From the NCBI RefSeq assembly GCF_000768555.3, contig NZ_KN293984.1, forward strand, positions 85,898 through 149,897: 64,000 nucleotides of DNA, given 5' to 3'. This document shows, piece after piece, positions 36,330 through 45,163 of this stretch. The position numbers and the translations under genes are program-made. The stretch is from Roseovarius mucosus DSM 17069. GTDB taxonomy: Bacteria; Pseudomonadota; Alphaproteobacteria; Rhodobacterales; Rhodobacteraceae. The notes under the pieces were generated by a model. It searched no databases. It was not told the DNA's origin and saw only the letters and a list, made by a program, of their open reading frames with translations. How positions within the stretch are numbered: the first letter of the stretch is position 1; every line of letters starts with the position of its first letter.

Positions 36330-36983
36330 CTACCCCTTCAAACTGGTCTTGCGCAGATACGGCAACACCTTGTCGAAACTGCCAAACTTGGCCTCGGCAT
36401 CGGCATCGCTCAGGCTGGCGGGGATGATCACATCCTGCCCCACGGTCCAATCCGCCGGTGTCGCCACGCCATTGCGCGACGAGGTCTGAAGCGCGTCGAG
36501 CGCGCGCAGAACTTCCGCGAAATTGCGCCCCACCGTCATCGGATAGGTCATGCTCAGCTTCAACTGCTTGTCCGGCCCGATGATAAAGACCGAGCGCACC
36601 GTGGCGCTGTCGTTGGGTGTGCGCCCGTCGGGGAGATAGGCCTCGGCGGGCAGCATGTCGAACGCCTTGGACACAACCAGCCCCGCATCGGCGATGATCG
36701 GGAATCCCGCCGCACTGCCAGCAACCTTTTCAATATCGCCCTTCCACTTGCGATGGTCCTCGACCCCGTCAACCGAAACGCCGATCACCTTGCATCCGCG
36801 CTTCTCCCATTCCTCGGCCAACCGCGCGACGGCGCCGAATTCCGTGGTGCAAACCGGGGTGAAATCCTTGGGGTGGGAAAACAGAATTGCCCAACTGTCG
36901 CCGATCCACTCATGCAGCGAAATCGTGCCCAGATCGGTTTCCACCGTCAGATCGGGGATCACATCATTGATTCGAAGGCCCAT
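36330..36983 (-). CDS. 1-Cys peroxiredoxin (Prx6 type)
   Basis: A 217-residue peroxiredoxin. The peroxidatic cysteine is Cys45 in FTPVCTTE; the Prx6 signature (PVCTTE) and the C-terminal arm VATPADWTVGQDVIIP (about residue 170), typical of 1-Cys enzymes, are present. It reduces hydrogen peroxide and lipid or alkyl hydroperoxides using an external thiol. Another Cys in the EKRGCKVIG strand (about residue 64) is probably structural, not resolving. The gene stands alone, divergent from the aldehyde dehydrogenase. Confidence 0.9.
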   Translation of the reverse strand: MGLRINDVIPDLTVETDLGTISLHEWIGDSWAILFSHPKDFTPVCTTEFGAVARLAEEWEKRGCKVIGVSVDGVEDHRKWKGDIEKVAGSAAGFPIIADAGLVVSKAFDMLPAEAYLPDGRTPNDSATVRSVFIIGPDKQLKLSMTYPMTVGRNFAEVLRALDALQTSSRNGVATPADWTVGQDVIIPASLSDADAEAKFGSFDKVLPYLRKTSLKG

Positions 36984-37115
36984 AGCCTATCCTTTCCTGA
37001 TTTCCGCCTGGGGGCCCAGAAATTTGATCAAATCGCCCCAAAACGCCCTATTTCAAACCTTGCAGCCCGGCATTACCCCTGACAGAGTGCCGCCAAATCA
37101 CTGGAGGTCAATACC

Positions 37116-38558
37116 ATGATCGAGAAACGTCAGTTCTACATCAATGGCGCTTGGGTCAACCCCCTCGCGGCAAAAGATCACAAGGTCATCAATCCCTCGA
37201 CCGAAGAGCCCTGCGCGGTGATCTCTCTGGGCGGTCAGGCCGATACCGATGCCGCCGTCGCCGCCGCCAAGGCGGCCTTCCCCGCGTGGATGGCGACGCC
37301 CCCCGCGGACCGCATTGCCTATGCTGAGAAAATTCTAGAGGCCTACAAGGCCCGCGCCGAGGATCTCGCACAGGCCATCAGCCTCGAGATGGGCGCCCCC
37401 ATCGACATGGCCCGCGAACAACAAGTGGGCGCCGGAAGCTGGCATATCGCCAATTTCATCGCCGCCGCGCGCGATTTCGCCTTTGACGAACCGCTTGGCG
37501 ATCACGCGCCGAACGACCGCATCATCCACGAGGCGGTGGGCGTCGTGGGCATGATCACGCCGTGGAACTGGCCGATGAACCAGGTCACGCTCAAGGTCAT
37601 CGCCGGTCTTGTCGCAGGCTGCACCATGATCCTGAAACCCTCCGAGGAATCGCCGCTCAACGCCATTATCTTTGCCGAAATCGTCGATGCGGCGGGCCTG
37701 CCCAAGGGCGTCTTCAACCTCGTCAACGGTGATGGTGTCGGCGTGGGCAGCCAACTGACCGCGCATCCCGATGTGGACATGATCAGCTTTACCGGCTCGT
37801 CGCGCGCCGGGCGCATCATCTCCAAATCCGCCGCCTACACGCTCAAGCGCGTGAGCCTCGAATTGGGCGGCAAAGGGGCCAACCTGATCTTTGCCGATGC
37901 CGATGACAAGGCGGTCAAGCGCGGCGTGATCCGCTGCATGAACAACACCGGCCAATCCTGCAACGCGCCCACCCGGATGCTGGTGCAGCGCGAGATTTAC
38001 GACCAGGCCGTTGAAATCGCAGCAGAAACCGCAAATGCGATCACCGTCGGCCCGGCCAACGAGGCCGGTCGTCATATCGGCCCCGTGGTCAACGAGGTCC
38101 AGTTCAACAAGATTCAGGACCTCATCCAAAAGGGCATCGACGAAGGCGCGCGGCTTGTCGCAGGCGGCACCGGGCGGCCTGACGGGCTCAACCGGGGCTT
38201 TTACGTCAAACCCACGGTCTTTGCCGATGTCACCAACGACATGACCATCGCGCGCGAGGAAATCTTTGGCCCGGTCCTGTCGATCATCCCCTTCGACACC
38301 GAAGAGGACGGCCTGCGCATCGCCAATGACACGCCCTATGGCCTCACCAACTATGTCCAGACTGGCGATCCGGCGCGAGCCAACCGTCTGGCGCGCGCCC
38401 TGCGCTCGGGCATGGTGGAAATGAACGGCCAATCGCGCGGCGCAGGCTCGCCCTTTGGCGGCATGAAACAATCGGGCCACGGGCGCGAAGGCGGCAAATG
38501 GGGCATCGAGGACTTCCTCGAGGTCAAATCCGTCTCGGGCTGGACCCCAGGCGCCTGA
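37116..38558 (+). CDS. NAD(P)-dependent aldehyde dehydrogenase
   Basis: A 480-residue aldehyde dehydrogenase. The catalytic cysteine is in NTGQSCNAP (about residue 279), the general-base Glu in LELGGKGANLI (about 248), the cofactor loop FTGSSRAGR is near 225 and the conserved TPWNWPMNQ block at about 147. It oxidises an aliphatic or aromatic aldehyde to the acid; the substrate is unknown. It is followed, with a 4-base gap, by a GT25-like gene, but a functional link is not obvious. Confidence 0.88.
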   Translation: MIEKRQFYINGAWVNPLAAKDHKVINPSTEEPCAVISLGGQADTDAAVAAAKAAFPAWMATPPADRIAYAEKILEAYKARAEDLAQAISLEMGAPIDMAREQQVGAGSWHIANFIAAARDFAFDEPLGDHAPNDRIIHEAVGVVGMITPWNWPMNQVTLKVIAGLVAGCTMILKPSEESPLNAIIFAEIVDAAGLPKGVFNLVNGDGVGVGSQLTAHPDVDMISFTGSSRAGRIISKSAAYTLKRVSLELGGKGANLIFADADDKAVKRGVIRCMNNTGQSCNAPTRMLVQREIYDQAVEIAAETANAITVGPANEAGRHIGPVVNEVQFNKIQDLIQKGIDEGARLVAGGTGRPDGLNRGFYVKPTVFADVTNDMTIAREEIFGPVLSIIPFDTEEDGLRIANDTPYGLTNYVQTGDPARANRLARALRSGMVEMNGQSRGAGSPFGGMKQSGHGREGGKWGIEDFLEVKSVSGWTPGA

Positions 38559-38562
38559 CCGC

Positions 38563-39294
38563 GTGATCGGGCGCGCCTTTGCCCTGCACGGCGCGCGTGA
38601 CGCCACGCAGCGCGAGCGGGCGCGCCATATCCTTGACACTTGCGGGCTGGAGGGCGACCTCTGGCCCGAGGTCGAGGGCTCGGCTCTCTCCTCCGCCACG
38701 CTCTCGGCCACGGTCGGCACGCGGATTTTCGCCCCCGCCTACCCCTTTCCCCTCACCACGCCCGAGATTGCCCGCTTTCTCAGCCATCGCCAGATCTGGG
38801 CCGAGATCCTGCGCCGCGACCTCGATTACGGCCTGATCGTCGAGCAAGACGCAGCGCTTGATCCGGCCGTGTTCCCAAGCGCCCTCGCGCTCGCGCGCGA
38901 CCACATCGACGATCTGGGCTATATCCGGTTTCAAACTCAGGCGATCCGTGGCCCCGCCCGGTTGATCGACACCAACGGCGGCGCTGTGCTCAGCCTGCCC
39001 TTGGTCAGCGCGCCGCTCTGCCCGGTGCAGATGATCGCGCGCGACGCGGCCATCCACCTCCTCAACCTGACCGAGACGTTTGACCGCCCGGTCGAGTGCC
39101 TGATCCAGAGCCATTGGCACACCGGCCTACGCGCAGGTGCGATCTATCCCTCGGGCGTGTCCTGTATCAGCCGACCAGCTACCGCTTCAGAGCGCGCGCC
39201 CCTCACGCAGCTTTGGGCACGCCATCTCTACCATCGCGCCCTCAGCCGCGCCGCGCGGGATAGCGCGGCACCGATCACCGGCGGATTGGGCTGA
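38563..39294 (+). CDS. GT25-like glycosyltransferase with altered catalytic motif
   Basis: A 243-residue protein resembling LPS glycosyltransferase family 25: LTTPEIARFLSHRQIWAEIL (about residues 65-85) is the family's conserved helix, and DYGLIVEQDAAL (about 86-98) replaces the usual IxEDD metal-binding motif by EQD. The remainder is poorly conserved. It may be a divergent or inactive transferase. The start is a GTG at 38563 four bases after the aldehyde dehydrogenase stop. The assignment is at fold level only. Confidence 0.5.
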   Translation: MIGRAFALHGARDATQRERARHILDTCGLEGDLWPEVEGSALSSATLSATVGTRIFAPAYPFPLTTPEIARFLSHRQIWAEILRRDLDYGLIVEQDAALDPAVFPSALALARDHIDDLGYIRFQTQAIRGPARLIDTNGGAVLSLPLVSAPLCPVQMIARDAAIHLLNLTETFDRPVECLIQSHWHTGLRAGAIYPSGVSCISRPATASERAPLTQLWARHLYHRALSRAARDSAAPITGGLG

Positions 39295-39299
39295 TCCGC

Positions 39300-40604
39300 C
39301 TATTCCGCGGCACAGCGCCCCGGATTGTTGGGATGCGTGGTCCAATTGGCATACTCTTCGCGCACCACCTCGCCGGTGCGCGGATCGACCGCGCCGGCCG
39401 CCATCCGCTCCATCGTGATGCAGCCTTCGATCGGGCAGACATTGACGCAGAGGTTGCAGGCGACGCATTCGTCATCCTTGACGGTAAAGACCCGATCCTC
39501 TGACATCGCAATCGCCTGATGGCTGGTATCTTCGCAGGCGGCATAGCAGCGCCCGCATTTGATACAGTCATCCTGATTGATCTTGGCCTTGGTCACGTAA
39601 TTGAGGTTGAGATCCTTCCAATTGACCACATTGGGCACCGCCCGCCCGACCAGTTGGTCCACCGACGTGAACCCCTTGTCATCCATGTATTGCGAGAGGC
39701 CCGAAATCATTTCCTGCACGATCTTGAACCCATAGGTCATCGCCGCCGTGCAGACCTGAACATTGCCCGCGCCCAGCGCCATGAATTCCGCCGCATCGCG
39801 CCAAGTGGTGACACCGCCAATGCCGCTGATCGGCAGGCCCGCCGTGGCGGGATCGCGCGCGATCTCGGCCACCATATTCAGCGCAATGGGCTTCACCGCA
39901 GGCCCGCAATAGCCGCCATGCGCGCCTTGCCCGTCAATCGTGGGCTCAGGTGCAAAGAGATCAAGATCAACAGAGGTGATCGAATTGATCGTGTTGATCA
40001 GGCTCACGGCATCCGCCCCGCCGTCCTTGGCGGCCTGCGCAGGTTTGCGGATATCGGTGATATTGGGCGTCAGCTTCACGATCACCGGCAGGTTCGAGTG
40101 TTTCTTGCACCAATGCGCCACTTGCCCCACATATTCCGGCACCTGCCCCACCGCGCTGCCCATGCCGCGCTCGCTCATGCCATGCGGACAGCCGAAGTTC
40201 AGCTCGACCCCATCACAGCCGGTATCCTCGACCCGGTGCAATATCTCGCGCCAGGCGTCCTCGTTGACCGGCACCATCAGGCTCGCGATCAGCGCGCGGT
40301 CGGGCCAGTCCCGCTTGACCCGGCGCATCTCCTCAAGGTTCACCTCCAGCGGGCGGTCGGTGATCAACTCGATATTGTTGAGGCCCAGAACGCGGCGGTC
40401 GGCACCATAGACAACGCCATAACGCGGCCCGTTCACATTGACCACCGGCGGCCCCGCCTCGCCCAATGTCTTCCACACGACCCCGCCCCAACCGGCCTCG
40501 AACGCGCGGCGGACGTTGTATTCCTTGTCCGTCGGCGGGGCCGAAGCCAGCCAGAACGGGTTGGGCGATGTGATGCCGATGAAATTGGTTGTCAGATCCG
40601 CCAT
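39300..40604 (-). CDS. preA: NAD-dependent dihydropyrimidine dehydrogenase subunit PreA
   Basis: A 434-residue protein: an FMN-binding dihydroorotate dehydrogenase-like barrel (about residues 1-335, with ELNFGCPHGMSERGMG) and a C-terminal ferredoxin domain with two 4Fe-4S clusters, CIKCGRCYAAC (about 345) and CVACNLCVNVCP (about 378). With PreT it reduces uracil and thymine to the dihydro forms in the reductive pyrimidine pathway. It follows preT with a 3-base gap. The downstream hydantoinase and beta-ureidopropionase genes are not in the window. Confidence 0.92.
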   Translation of the reverse strand: MADLTTNFIGITSPNPFWLASAPPTDKEYNVRRAFEAGWGGVVWKTLGEAGPPVVNVNGPRYGVVYGADRRVLGLNNIELITDRPLEVNLEEMRRVKRDWPDRALIASLMVPVNEDAWREILHRVEDTGCDGVELNFGCPHGMSERGMGSAVGQVPEYVGQVAHWCKKHSNLPVIVKLTPNITDIRKPAQAAKDGGADAVSLINTINSITSVDLDLFAPEPTIDGQGAHGGYCGPAVKPIALNMVAEIARDPATAGLPISGIGGVTTWRDAAEFMALGAGNVQVCTAAMTYGFKIVQEMISGLSQYMDDKGFTSVDQLVGRAVPNVVNWKDLNLNYVTKAKINQDDCIKCGRCYAACEDTSHQAIAMSEDRVFTVKDDECVACNLCVNVCPIEGCITMERMAAGAVDPRTGEVVREEYANWTTHPNNPGRCAAE

Positions 40605-40607
40605 GGC

Positions 40608-41936
40608 TCAGCCCTCCGCCATCAGGGTTGCGTGGATGTCTTCGGCGGCGTCGCGCCCCTCTGCCACCGCCGTCACAGTCAGGTCATCGCCCCCCGCCGC
40701 GCAATCGCCCCCGGCCCAGACACCGGGCAACGAGGTGCGGCCGGGGCCCGAAACGGCGATCTTGCGCCCATCACGCGCAGGCAAATCGGCCCCCTCCAGC
40801 GCCTGACCAATCGCCTTGAACACCTGATCGGCGGGCAGGCGAAACCGCTCGCCCGTGGGTCTGAGATCGTCGTCGGAATACTCAAACTCGACCTCGCGCA
40901 CCGCGCCATTGCCATGCACCGCGATGGGCGTTGCATTGGTCACGATCCGCACCCCCTTGGAGGCCGCGAGATCCTGTTCATAGCGGCTGGCATTCATCCG
41001 CTCGCGCCCACGCCGATACACCAGCGTGACGTTGAGCGCGCCCAAGAGTTTGGCCTGCACCGCCGCATCGACCGCCGTCATGCCGCCCCCGATCACCACC
41101 ACATCGCGCCCCACCGGCAGGCTTGCCAGATCGTCTGCCTGCCGCAGGTCCGCGATGAAATCCACCGCATCGCGCATCCCCTCGCGGTCCTCGCCGCTCA
41201 GTCCCAGCGCGTTGACCCCGCCCAGACCTATCCCAAGGAACACCGCATCGTGATCTTCCTGCAATTCCGTCAGCGTGATTTCCCGTCCCAGACGCTTGCC
41301 GGTCTCCAAAGTGATTCCGCCGCCCTGCATCAACCAGGCCACTTCGCGCGCCGCGAAACTGTCGGTGCTCTTGTAGGCGGCAATGCCGAATTCATTGAGA
41401 CCGCCGGGCTTGGCCCGCCCATCGTAGAGCGTGACGTCATGCCCCTTCATCGCCAGCCTGTGCGCGCAGGCCAGCCCCGCAGGCCCCGCGCCCACCACCG
41501 CCACGCGCCGGCCCGTGGGCGCCGCGCGGGTGAAGGGATGCACGCCCTGTTCCATCAGGGTATCCGTCGCATAGCGCTGCAACCGCCCGATCAGCACCGG
41601 CTGCCCCTCGGCCGCCTCGCGCACGCAAGCCTCTTCACACAACGTTTCCGTGGGGCAAACGCGGGCGCACATGCCGCCAAGGATATTCTGGCTCAGGATC
41701 GTCTTGGCCGCCGCCTCGGGCGTGCCGGTGGCGATCTGCCGGATAAAGAGCGGGATGTCGATCGACGTGGGGCAGGCGGTGATGCAGGGCGCGTCATGGC
41801 AGAAATAACAGCGATCCGCTGCCACCAGGGCCTCATGGTCGTCCAGCGGAGGATGCAGATCGGTGAAATTGCTCTGCAAGGCGGCAGGATCAAGCCGGCC
41901 TGCGACGATGCCGGGGGCGAGTTGACGATCTCTCAT
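40608..41936 (-). CDS. preT: NAD-dependent dihydropyrimidine dehydrogenase subunit PreT
   Basis: A 442-residue flavoprotein of the glutamate synthase small-subunit type. The N-terminal half contains iron-sulfur cysteines (CYFCHDAPCITACP, CARVCPTETLCEEAC, about residues 43-104), followed by two nucleotide-binding folds, VVGAGPAGLACAHRL (about 147) and VVIGGGMTAVDAAV (about 280). It transfers NADH electrons via FAD and clusters to PreA. It is the first gene of the leftward pair and has a strong palindrome 48 bases upstream of its ATG. Confidence 0.92.
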   Translation of the reverse strand: MRDRQLAPGIVAGRLDPAALQSNFTDLHPPLDDHEALVAADRCYFCHDAPCITACPTSIDIPLFIRQIATGTPEAAAKTILSQNILGGMCARVCPTETLCEEACVREAAEGQPVLIGRLQRYATDTLMEQGVHPFTRAAPTGRRVAVVGAGPAGLACAHRLAMKGHDVTLYDGRAKPGGLNEFGIAAYKSTDSFAAREVAWLMQGGGITLETGKRLGREITLTELQEDHDAVFLGIGLGGVNALGLSGEDREGMRDAVDFIADLRQADDLASLPVGRDVVVIGGGMTAVDAAVQAKLLGALNVTLVYRRGRERMNASRYEQDLAASKGVRIVTNATPIAVHGNGAVREVEFEYSDDDLRPTGERFRLPADQVFKAIGQALEGADLPARDGRKIAVSGPGRTSLPGVWAGGDCAAGGDDLTVTAVAEGRDAAEDIHATLMAEG

Positions 41937-41983
41937 GGCTGTCTCCGGTCAAGGATGGCTGAGGATCAGTATTCCACGATTCG

Positions 41984-42007
41984 AAATTTTATCAATTGGT
42001 AAAATTT
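41984..42007. promoter_or_regulatory. 24-bp near-perfect palindrome upstream of preT, candidate operator
   Basis: AAATTTTATCAATTGGTAAAATTT: 22 of its 24 positions are self-complementary (only the pair T/G at positions 9 and 16 breaks symmetry), with CAATTG at the centre. It is AT-rich in a GC-rich genome and lies 48-71 bases before the preT start, where a TetR- or GntR-type regulator would overlap the promoter. The regulator gene is not in the window. Confidence 0.6.
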
Positions 42008-42018
42008 ATCGAGCAGCG

Positions 42019-42047
42019 AAAAAGAAACCTCCTGAGAAGCTCAGAGG
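42019..42047 (-). terminator. Rho-independent terminator of the EamA gene
   Basis: In the leftward transcript CCUCUGAG (42047-42040) pairs with CUCAGGAGG (42036-42028) across a 3-base loop with one bulged base, followed by a U-rich run (UUUCUUUUU, 42027-42019). It lies about 40 bases after the EamA stop, before the preT promoter palindrome, and keeps the two units separate. Confidence 0.75.
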
Positions 42048-42086
42048 GCAAAGCCGATGAAAATTTTGGCAGGGCTTGGCCGCGCC

Positions 42087-42953
42087 TCAGCCCACCTTGC
42101 GCTGACGCCACAGCGTAAAGAGGCCAGCCCCCACCACCAGCGCGCCGCCCAGAGCCACGTTCATCTCGATCGTTTCGCCAAAGATGAAAATCCCGATGCC
42201 CGTGACAAAGAAGAGTTGCAGATAGGCAAAGGGCTGCACCGCGCTCGCCTCTGCGACCTCATAGCATTTGATCAACGTATAATGCCCCGCCGCCCCGGTG
42301 ATGCAGAGCGTGATCATCCACGCCCAGGCATCCGGCGTCATAGGCTCCCAGAACCATATCCCGGCGAGGGTCATGGCAATCGACCCGACCGTTCCGGTCC
42401 AGAAAAAACTCGTCGCCGCCGAATCCCTGCGCGCCACATAGCGCGTCAAGAGCCCGTAGAGCGCAAACATCAACGCCGCGATAAAGGGCACGACCGCCTT
42501 GGGGTCGATCACGCCCACCCCCGGCTCCAGAATGATCAGCACGCCGATGAACCCGACCGCAATCGCCAGCCACCGACGCCAGCCCACCCGCTCGCCCAGA
42601 ACCGGCCCGGATAGGGCGGCAATCAACAGCGGATAGCAGGCAAAGACCGCATGCACCTCGATCAGGCCCAAAAGGGTAAAGCCATAGATCATCACGCAGA
42701 TTTCCGCGACCAGCAGCACGGCGCGAAACCCCTGCATCAAGGGTTGCGATGTGCTGGCCGCTGCCCGCAGCCCCCCGGCCTTGCGCGCGGCAATCACCAT
42801 CACGAAGGCGGCAAAGAACCAGAACCGGATCATCACCACCATCAGCACGTTGTAATTCTCGGCCAGATGGCGCGATATGCCATCCTGCGCGGCAAAGATG
42901 ACCGTGGTCAGCACCATCAGCCAGATGCCCATGCGGGTGTTTTGAACTGTCAC
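42087..42953 (-). CDS. EamA/DMT-family transporter
   Basis: A 288-residue membrane protein with about ten hydrophobic helices arranged as two EamA repeats, e.g. VMIRFWFFAAFVMVI (about residues 40-56) and GALVVGAGLFTLW at the C-terminus. The drug/metabolite transporter superfamily exports amino acids, nucleosides or metabolites; the substrate is unknown. A GTG start at 42953 is used; an ATG at 42932 is an alternative. It follows mnmD by 10 bases and may be co-transcribed. Confidence 0.82.
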   Translation of the reverse strand: MTVQNTRMGIWLMVLTTVIFAAQDGISRHLAENYNVLMVVMIRFWFFAAFVMVIAARKAGGLRAAASTSQPLMQGFRAVLLVAEICVMIYGFTLLGLIEVHAVFACYPLLIAALSGPVLGERVGWRRWLAIAVGFIGVLIILEPGVGVIDPKAVVPFIAALMFALYGLLTRYVARRDSAATSFFWTGTVGSIAMTLAGIWFWEPMTPDAWAWMITLCITGAAGHYTLIKCYEVAEASAVQPFAYLQLFFVTGIGIFIFGETIEMNVALGGALVVGAGLFTLWRQRKVG

Positions 42954-42963
42954 GAGCGGTCTC

Positions 42964-43641
42964 TCACGGGCGGTCTTTCCTGGCCATGGTCATATGGCGC
43001 TTGCGGCCATATCCCTGACCCCGCGTAACACAAAACCCGGCGGCCTCAAGCCCCCTGCGCACGAACCCCGCCGCCGTGTAACTGGCCGCCGTGCCTCCGG
43101 GCACGGTGTGCCGCGCCACCTCCGCCATCAACGCAGGCTCCCACAACTCGGGGTTCTTGGCCGGGGAAAACCCGTCCAGAAACCACGCATCCGCCCTGCC
43201 CGGCCAAGCCTTTAGCGTCTCGCGCGCATCCCCCACAATGAGGGTGAATTCCAGATCCGGCAAGCTGATCCGTTCTGCGCCCCCTTGCCAATGCGGGGCG
43301 AGGTCCGCCGCGACCCCCTCCAGTTCCGCAAAGCGGGCTTGCGCGCGACGCATGTCTTGCGGGGCCATGGGATAAGCCTCGAAACTGGTGAAGTGAAGCC
43401 GCCCCACAACGCCCGCCGCCCGCCATGCTGCAAGCGCGGTCAAAAGGTTCAGCCCCGTGCCAAACCCCAGTTCCGCAATATGAAACCCATCTCGAAACCG
43501 CCCCGGCAGGTCATTGCCCCCCAGAAACACATGCCGCGTTTCCGCCAGACCGTTGTCGAGACTGAAATAGGGATCATCGAACCGCACCGAGACCGGCACC
43601 TCGCCCTCGCGCCAGATCAGGTCTGCGGTCTGGTCCTGCAT
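42964..43641 (-). CDS. mnmD: tRNA U34 methylaminomethyl methyltransferase MnmD
   Basis: A 225-residue SAM-dependent enzyme of the DUF752/MnmD type. Signatures: FDDPYFSLDNGLAETRHVFL (about residues 21-40), the SAM motif IAELGFGTGLNLL (about 55-68), and WFLDGFSPAKNPELW (about 152-166) containing the FSPAKNPE block of MnmC N-terminal domains. It would methylate nm5(s2)U34 to mnm5(s2)U34 in the wobble position of some tRNAs. It is a free-standing enzyme, not fused to the FAD-oxidase half, which appears as a divergent neighbour. AGAGGATCAT precedes the ATG. Confidence 0.88.
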   Translation of the reverse strand: MQDQTADLIWREGEVPVSVRFDDPYFSLDNGLAETRHVFLGGNDLPGRFRDGFHIAELGFGTGLNLLTALAAWRAAGVVGRLHFTSFEAYPMAPQDMRRAQARFAELEGVAADLAPHWQGGAERISLPDLEFTLIVGDARETLKAWPGRADAWFLDGFSPAKNPELWEPALMAEVARHTVPGGTAASYTAAGFVRRGLEAAGFCVTRGQGYGRKRHMTMARKDRP

Positions 43642-43705
43642 GGCATGATCCTCTAAAGCATGGCCGAAACGCGCGCGACCATCGCGCGACGACAAAGGAT
43701 TGGCA

Positions 43706-44736
43706 ATGGTCGATATCACGGTGATGGGCGCAGGCATCTTTGGCCTCTCGGTGGCGTGGACCTGTGCCAAACGCGGCGCGCGCGTGCGCGTCATTGATCC
43801 GAATGGTCCCGGTGCCGGGGCTTCGGGCGGCATTGTTGGCGCCATGGCCCCGCATGTGCCCGAGCTTTGGAACAGCAAAAAGGCGTTTCAACTCGACAGC
43901 CTGCTCATGGCTGGTGATTTCTGGGCAGAGGTGGCCGAGGTCTCGGGCTGCGCGCCGGGCTATGCCCGCCTTGGCCGCCTGCAACCCATCGCCGATGCCG
44001 CAGCCCTTGCACTGGCCCACGAGCGTACTCAGAACGCCGCAACCCTCTGGCAAGGGCAGGCTGACTGGCGCGTCCTCTCCGCGTCGGGCGCATGGTGCCC
44101 GCCCAGCGCGACCGGCCAGATCATCCACGACACGCCTCACCGCCGCGCCTGCATCCGCGTCAGGCATGCACAGCCCTCGTTGCGGCCCTGCGCGCACGCG
44201 GTGCCGAGGTTGTGACCGATGGCCCCACAACGGGCCGCATCCTCTGGGCCACCGGCATCGCCGGGCTGGAAGAAATGACCGCCGCGCATACCCGGTCCGT
44301 CGGCAACGGGGTCAAGGGCCAGGGCGCGCTGCTGGCCTTTGATGCCCGCGACCAGCCGCAGATCTTCGCCAATGAGGTGCATATCGTGCCGCATGAGGAT
44401 GGCACCACCGCCGTGGGCTCCACCTCCGAGCGCTATTATGACGATCCCTCCAGCACCGATGCCCAGCTTGACGATGTGATCGCCCGCGCCGTGGCGGCGG
44501 TGCCCGCGCTTGCCGGTGCCCCGGTGATCGCACGTTGGGCCGGGGTGCGTCCCCGCTCGCGCTCGCGCGCGCCGATGCTGGGCGCGCACCCGTTCCGACC
44601 GGGGGAATTTGTTGCGAATGGTGGCTTTAAGATTGGCTTTGGCATGGCCCCCAAGGTGGCGCAGGTCATGGCCGATCTGATGCTCGACGGCATCGACAAG
44701 ATTCCCGAGGATTTCAAACCCGAGACATGCCTATGA
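43706..44736 (+). pseudogene. FAD-dependent oxidoreductase (possible MnmC oxidase half), frameshifted
   Basis: Two frames together give a DAO-family flavoprotein of about 343 residues. The first frame has the FAD motif VMGAGIFGLSVAWTCAKRGARV (about residues 8-29) and the second continues ARGAEVVTDGPTTGRILWATG and the C-terminal FAD-contact region GGFKIGFGMAPK. The frame changes by one missing base (or two extra) near 44130-44155. It is divergent from mnmD with a 64-base gap; in other bacteria the two activities are fused as MnmC, so it may supply the oxidase step for cmnm5U34, but D-amino-acid-type oxidation is equally possible. Real mutation or sequencing error is undecided. Confidence 0.65.
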
Positions 44737-45134
44737 CCCAACCGACCCTCGCCGCACTCGACCATCTCGTGCTGACCGTGGCCGACATCCCCGCCACCTG
44801 CGCCTTTTACCGGGATGTGCTGGGGATGACGCCCGAGGCGTTTCACCCCGCCGATGGCAGCACCCGCTGGGCGCTGAAATTCGGCGCGCAGAAAATCAAC
44901 CTGCATCAATCCGGGGCGGAATTCGAGCCGAAGGCGGCACAGGTCCAACCCGGCAGCGCCGATCTGTGCTTCCTCAGCGAGACACCGCTCGAGGCGTGGC
45001 AACGCCATTTCGCGGCACTTGATGTCACGGTAGAGCTTGGCCCTCTACCCCGCTCCGGGGCCACAGGCCCGATCCGCTCGCTTTACCTGCGTGATCCCGA
45101 CGGCAACCTGATCGAGATCTCGAACAAAACGTAG
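44733..45134 (+). CDS. VOC-family (glyoxalase-like) protein
   Basis: A 133-residue vicinal-oxygen-chelate protein with the repeat pattern of glyoxalase/bleomycin-resistance proteins: ALDHLVLTVADIPATCAFYRDVLGM (about residues 7-31) and SLYLRDPDGNLIEIS (about 117-131). The metal-binding histidine and glutamate are present (LDHLVL, LIEIS). The activity and substrate are unknown. The ATG at 44733 forms an ATGA overlap with the oxidoreductase stop; an ATG at 44727 would add two residues. Confidence 0.78.
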   Translation: MTQPTLAALDHLVLTVADIPATCAFYRDVLGMTPEAFHPADGSTRWALKFGAQKINLHQSGAEFEPKAAQVQPGSADLCFLSETPLEAWQRHFAALDVTVELGPLPRSGATGPIRSLYLRDPDGNLIEISNKT

Positions 45135-45151
45135 GGTGGGTGAAACCCACC
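45135..45151. repeat. Short hairpin GGTGGGT-gaa-ACCCACC
   Basis: A 7-bp perfect stem with a 3-base loop begins directly after the VOC stop codon. Hairpins of the form TAGGGTGGGTnnnACCCACC occur as dispersed intergenic repeats in many proteobacteria, so this may be one such copy acting as a transcript end. No U-run follows on the plus strand. It lies between the converging VOC and small basic-protein genes. Confidence 0.4.
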
Positions 45152-45163
45152 AAACCGCTCGGT

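Noticed and set aside
38563..38836. Treating the GT25-like gene as part of the aldehyde dehydrogenase pathway.
   Set aside because: Only proximity (4 bases) links them; no shared substrate logic is visible.
39519..42002. An 827-residue plus-strand frame across preA/preT.
   Set aside because: Antisense shadow; the minus-strand frames carry complete flavin, iron-sulfur and nucleotide motifs, while this frame shows no domain.
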